From assembly GCF_014652935.1 (NCBI RefSeq), contig NZ_BMZT01000007.1, positions 154,429 through 218,428 of the forward strand: a stretch of 64,000 nt of DNA, read 5' to 3'. Within the stretch, counting starts at the first letter, position 1. Every line of letters begins with the position of its first letter. The notes under the pieces were generated by a model that saw only the letters and a program-made list of their open reading frames with translations, did no database searches and was not told the DNA's origin. The position numbers and the translations under genes were made by a program. The stretch is from Luteimonas padinae. GTDB taxonomy: Bacteria > Pseudomonadota > Gammaproteobacteria > Xanthomonadales > Xanthomonadaceae. This document shows positions 61,105 to 64,000 of the stretch, piece after piece.

Positions 61105-61848
61105 ATGGCCGTCATCTTCCCCCCGCCGTACACGCCCGAGGGTGCCGGGCAGGCCGCGCTCCGCGACGAGGGCTACGCGGTGCTGTCGCCATCCGGGGTC
61201 GCCGCCGCGACCGGACTGGACGTGGCCGAGATCGCCGGCCTCGGCACCGGCTGGGACGAGCTTCCTCCCGACGACTACCTGCGTGACGGCGGCCGCTACC
61301 GGCGCCGGCGGCATTCCTGCTTCGTGGTCGACGGCGATGACGTGCGGATGGCGGCGCACCGCGCCCACTGGCAATCGCTGGACTACAACGCCCTGCACGG
61401 CGGCATGGCGCGGATGTACCAGCCGCTGTCGGATGCGGTGGTGTCGCAGCCGGCCTGGCCGCGCCTGCTGGCCGCGCTCGGCGCCCTGTGCAGCGGCGTG
61501 CGCGACGCCGGCCCCTGGTACGTCGAGGCCCACCAGTTCCGCATCGACACCAGCGACGGTATCGGCCGCCCGACGCCGGAGGGCGCGCATCGTGACGGTG
61601 TCGACTTCGTGGCCGTGTTCATGGTGGGTCGCACCGGCATCAAGGGCGGCGAGACCCGCGTCTTCGACGCCGCCGGCCCCGACGGCCACCGCTTCACCCT
61701 GGACGAACCGTGGTCGCTGCTGCTGATGGACGACACCCGCGTCATCCATGAATCCACGCCCATCCAGCCGCTCGAACCGGACGGCCACGGCCACCGCGAC
61801 ACCCTGGTCCTGACCTACCGTTCGGGCGCGTTCCAGGGAGAGGGTTGA
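61105..61848 (+). CDS. 2-oxoglutarate/Fe(II) dioxygenase family protein
   Basis: The 247-residue protein has the facial triad of non-haem iron dioxygenases: HRD (His162, Asp164 in PTPEGAHRDGVDFVAVFMVGR) and a distal His215 (DDTRVIHESTPI), with Arg239 placed to bind 2-oxoglutarate. The layout matches the 2OG-Fe dioxygenase family that includes free amino-acid hydroxylases such as L-isoleucine 4-hydroxylase. The substrate is unknown. The ATG at 61105 is chosen for its conserved start; upstream is the tRNA-Gln terminator. The inverted repeat at 61857 follows the stop. Confidence 0.82.
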   Translation: MAVIFPPPYTPEGAGQAALRDEGYAVLSPSGVAAATGLDVAEIAGLGTGWDELPPDDYLRDGGRYRRRRHSCFVVDGDDVRMAAHRAHWQSLDYNALHGGMARMYQPLSDAVVSQPAWPRLLAALGALCSGVRDAGPWYVEAHQFRIDTSDGIGRPTPEGAHRDGVDFVAVFMVGRTGIKGGETRVFDAAGPDGHRFTLDEPWSLLLMDDTRVIHESTPIQPLEPDGHGHRDTLVLTYRSGAFQGEG

Positions 61849-61856
61849 AAAGCCTG

Positions 61857-62004
61857 GCCACGGATTTACGCGGATCACGCGGATTTTCACGGATAGAGCA
61901 AATGCCCAATGGGGTACGGCGAGGCCTCGTTCCGGGCGCTGCCCATGAGTGGACTGCTTCTGCTTTATCCGCGTGAATCCGCGTGATCCGCGTAAATCCG
62001 TGGC
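61857..62004. repeat. Large inverted repeat with 39-bp arms of CGCGGAT type
   Basis: Left arm 61857-61895 begins GCCACGGATTTACGCGGATC, and the right arm 61966-62004 is its near-perfect complement ending GATCCGCGTAAATCCGTGGC. Only a few central positions differ. Each arm is itself made of repeated ACGCGGAT-like words. The 70-nt centre has no gene. Similar ACGCGGATT repeats occur dispersed in many bacterial genomes. It fills most of the 232-nt gap before the fumarylacetoacetase gene. Confidence 0.85.
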
Positions 62005-62080
62005 AAAAGCTCTTCCTCCCAGTCCCGCATCCTTGCCGCACCGCTACAATCCCGGGATTGCAACGTTTCGCGGAGTGGCG

Positions 62081-63070
62081 ATGAAGCTGGGTTCCCTGAA
62101 GGAAGGCGGGCGCGATGGCACGCTGGTGGTGGTGTCGCGGGATCTTGCGCGCGCGGTGCGCGCCACCGGGATCGCGGCCACGCTGCAGCAGGCGCTGGAG
62201 GACTGGTCGAACATCGCGCCGCGCCTGGTCGCGCTGTCCGACGCGCTCGATGCCGGCGATGCCGACGGCGCCTTCGACCTGGAACCGGCGCAGCTGGCCG
62301 CGCCGCTGCCGCGCGCCTACGAGTTCGTCGACGGCTCCGCCTACCTGCCGCACGTCGAGCGCGTGCGCCGCGCGCGCGGTGCCGAGGTGCCGGAGTCGTT
62401 CTACACCGATCCGCTGATGTACCAGGCCACCAGCGCCGGCTTCCTCGGCCCGCGCGATCCGGTGCGCGTGACCAGCGAGGACTACGGCATCGATCTCGAG
62501 GCCGAGATCGTGGTCATCACCGACGACGTGCCGATGGCGGTGACGCCGGAACAGGCGGCCGGCCACATCCAGCTGATCGGCCTGGTCAACGACGTGTCCC
62601 TGCGCAACCTGATCCCGGGCGAGCTGGCCAAGGGCTTCGGCTTCCTGCAGTCCAAGCCGCGCTCGGCGCTGTCGCCGGTGTTCGTGACCCCGGACGAGCT
62701 GGGCGATGCCTGGCGCGGTTGCAAGCTGCACCGGCCGCTGGTCACCCACGTCAACGGCGAGTGGTTCGGCGCACCCGAGGCCGGCGTCGACATGCAGTTC
62801 GACTTCTCGCAGCTGGTGGCGCACGCGGCGAAGACGCGCCCGCTGTCGGCCGGGACCATCGTCGGCTCGGGAACGATCGCCAACCAGGACACATCGCTTG
62901 GGGCCTCGTGCTTCGCTGAAAAGCGCACGGTCGAGGCGCTCGAGCACGGCAAGCCGCAGACGCCCTTCATGTCCTTCGGCGACCGCGTGCGCATCGAGAT
63001 GTTCGATGCCGGCGGTGCGTCGATCTTCGGTGCCATCGAGCAGCTGATCGAGCACCAGGCCGCGCCCTGA
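62081..63070 (+). CDS. Fumarylacetoacetate hydrolase family protein (fumarylacetoacetase)
   Basis: The 329-residue enzyme probably splits fumarylacetoacetate into fumarate and acetoacetate, the last step of tyrosine and homogentisate breakdown. MKLGSLKEGGRDGTLVVVSRDL, YEFVDGSAYLPHVERVR, FYTDPLMYQATSAGFLGP, EDYGIDLEAEIVVITDDVP, LVNDVSLRNLIPGELAKGFGF and GSGTIANQD place it in the FAH family with the metal-binding Glu/Asp residues. GGAGTGGCG lies before the ATG. A TACAAT box at 62045-62050 may be its -10. maiA, the preceding step, is encoded 80 nt downstream. Confidence 0.93.
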   Translation: MKLGSLKEGGRDGTLVVVSRDLARAVRATGIAATLQQALEDWSNIAPRLVALSDALDAGDADGAFDLEPAQLAAPLPRAYEFVDGSAYLPHVERVRRARGAEVPESFYTDPLMYQATSAGFLGPRDPVRVTSEDYGIDLEAEIVVITDDVPMAVTPEQAAGHIQLIGLVNDVSLRNLIPGELAKGFGFLQSKPRSALSPVFVTPDELGDAWRGCKLHRPLVTHVNGEWFGAPEAGVDMQFDFSQLVAHAAKTRPLSAGTIVGSGTIANQDTSLGASCFAEKRTVEALEHGKPQTPFMSFGDRVRIEMFDAGGASIFGAIEQLIEHQAAP

Positions 63071-63150
63071 GCCCGCGGCGCGGTCGGGCGACCAGGGGGC
63101 GCGGCGGAACGGGCGGCACGCCCGGCAGACACGGATCACGGGGAGAGGCC

Positions 63151-63855
63151 ATGGCGGGCGAAGGCGACGAGGCGGCGGGTGGCAACGGCAACGGCAACGG
63201 CGCGCTGTGCCTGCATTCCTATTGGCGGTCGAGCGCGGCCTACCGCGTGCGCATCGGGCTCAACCTCAAGGGCCTGAAATACGACATCGCGCAGGTGCAC
63301 CTGGTGCGCGGCGGCGGCGAACAGCACGCGCCCGACTTCGCGGCAATCAACCCGCAGGAGCTGGTGCCGGTGCTGCAGCACGGCCACCGCAACCTGCGCC
63401 AGTCGCTGGCGATCCTTGAATACCTCGACGAGATGTGGCCCGAGCCCGCGCTGCTGCCCGCGACCGCCCGCGACCGTGCGCGCGTCCGGGCGCTGGCGCA
63501 GGTGGTGGCCTGCGACATCCATCCGCTCAACAACCTGCGCGTGCTGCAGTACCTCGAGCGCGACTGGGGCGTGCCCCAGCCCGAGCGCGAGGTGTGGGTG
63601 AAGCACTGGATCGAGGCCGGCTTCCGCGCCTTCGAGGCGCTGCTGGTCGACAACCCCTCCACCGGCGAGTTCTGCGACGGCCACCAGCCGACCATCGCCG
63701 ACTGCTGCCTGGTGCCGCAGGTCTACAACGCGCGGCGCTTCGGCGTGGACATGGCGGCCTACCCGGCGATCGAGCGCATCGAGCGGCGCTGCCTCGAACT
63801 TCCGGCATTCGACGCCGCCAGGCCGGAGCGCCAGCCGGACGCCCCCGCGACCTGA
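63151..63855 (+). CDS. maiA: Maleylacetoacetate isomerase (zeta-class GST)
   Basis: Glutathione-dependent isomerisation of maleylacetoacetate to fumarylacetoacetate. The 234-residue protein has a Gly/Asn-rich leader of about 18 residues, then the zeta-class signature YWRSSAAYRVRIGLNLKGL with the catalytic Ser pair. INPQELVPVL, LRQSLAILEYLDE and the C-terminal domain PTIADCCLVPQVYNARRF follow. The Gly-Asn leader is unusual and the true start may be later, but no better start codon is evident. It pairs with the fumarylacetoacetase gene upstream. Confidence 0.94.
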   Translation: MAGEGDEAAGGNGNGNGALCLHSYWRSSAAYRVRIGLNLKGLKYDIAQVHLVRGGGEQHAPDFAAINPQELVPVLQHGHRNLRQSLAILEYLDEMWPEPALLPATARDRARVRALAQVVACDIHPLNNLRVLQYLERDWGVPQPEREVWVKHWIEAGFRAFEALLVDNPSTGEFCDGHQPTIADCCLVPQVYNARRFGVDMAAYPAIERIERRCLELPAFDAARPERQPDAPAT

Positions 63856-63866
63856 GAGAGCGCCCC

Positions 63867-63934
63867 TGTAGGAGCGGCTATAGCCGCGACCAGGGTTGCA
63901 GTAGTGGCGTTGCGACTGTCGCGGCTATAGCCGC
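63867..63934. repeat. REP-type inverted repeat, variant with GGCTATAGCC core
   Basis: Arms TGTAGGAGCGGCTATAGCC...GACC (63867-63891) and GTCGCGGCTATAGCCGC (63918-63934). The head is the same as in the other copies but the stem core is GCGGCTATAGCCGC instead of GCAGCTACAGCTGC, so this is a second subfamily. The second arm lacks the full head. Nothing else is seen from here to the window end. Confidence 0.85.
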
Positions 63935-64000
63935 TTGTGTCTTTGCTTTGTTCTAGCGTGTAGGCGAGAGCGGAGTGCGGGACGCCGACCAGCCGGGGTG

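Overview
The window is about 64 kb of GC-rich chromosomal DNA from a gammaproteobacterium of the family Lysobacteraceae (Xanthomonadaceae), most like Luteimonas or Lysobacter. This is inferred from three things: a full-length homologue of the Xanthomonas regulator Clp at 56829-57518, a prmA / zinc-ribbon / fis / purH / purD gene order, and a family of REP-type inverted repeats whose arms begin with GTAG. Genes are dense and mostly housekeeping. No prophage, transposase, integrase, CRISPR array or rRNA operon was seen.

Left part (1-15.2 kb): the 3' end of a norD-like gene; tRNA-Met(CAT); rppH; an iron pair (bfd behind a Fur-box-like site, then bfr); a two-gene signalling operon made of a REC / degenerate GGDEF / degenerate EAL protein and a hybrid histidine kinase; erpA-nudC-ampE; an MFS-acyltransferase fusion; and lemA with two TPM-domain genes, the first of which carries a frameshift.

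Middle, minus strand (15.2-30.6 kb): dsbD, a tlpA-like thioredoxin gene, aroQ-accB-accC, a large secreted protein of unknown function, prmA, a zinc-ribbon/DUF3426 membrane protein with long hexanucleotide repeats, fis, purH and purD, plus a secreted multidomain endonuclease I. Then on the plus strand: a PagL-like gene; groES-groEL with both a sigma-32-type promoter and a CIRCE-like operator; an operon of a DUF808 protein, a MurG-like glycosyltransferase and an FAD oxidoreductase; and glnE.

Right part (40.4-64 kb): purC, a small DnaJ-domain protein, rpe, a YegS-type lipid kinase, and a tryptophan locus. trpE is separated from trpG-trpD-trpC by about 7 kb holding a terminal-oxidase cluster, mostly on the opposite strand (subunit II, a fused subunit I-III, two small membrane proteins, CtaG, a HemJ-like protein and a DUF2249 protein). 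Next come an HAD phosphatase, a TauE/SafE exporter, a GNAT acetyltransferase, clp, speD, a guanidinium exporter gene (gdx/sugE) behind a structured leader, coq7, rplM-rpsI, tRNA-Gln(CTG), a 2OG-Fe dioxygenase and two adjacent tyrosine-catabolism genes (fumarylacetoacetase, maiA).

Genes most likely acting together: bfd/bfr in iron storage; accB/accC in fatty-acid synthesis; dsbD with its TlpA-like partner in periplasmic thiol reduction; purC/purD/purH in purine synthesis; trpE/G/D/C in tryptophan synthesis; the oxidase set in respiration. The least ordinary items are REP elements that supply coding sequence or a stop codon at three genes, the secreted protein between accC and prmA, the MurG-like paralogue, the DsbD with a doubled sensor domain, and the gdx leader.
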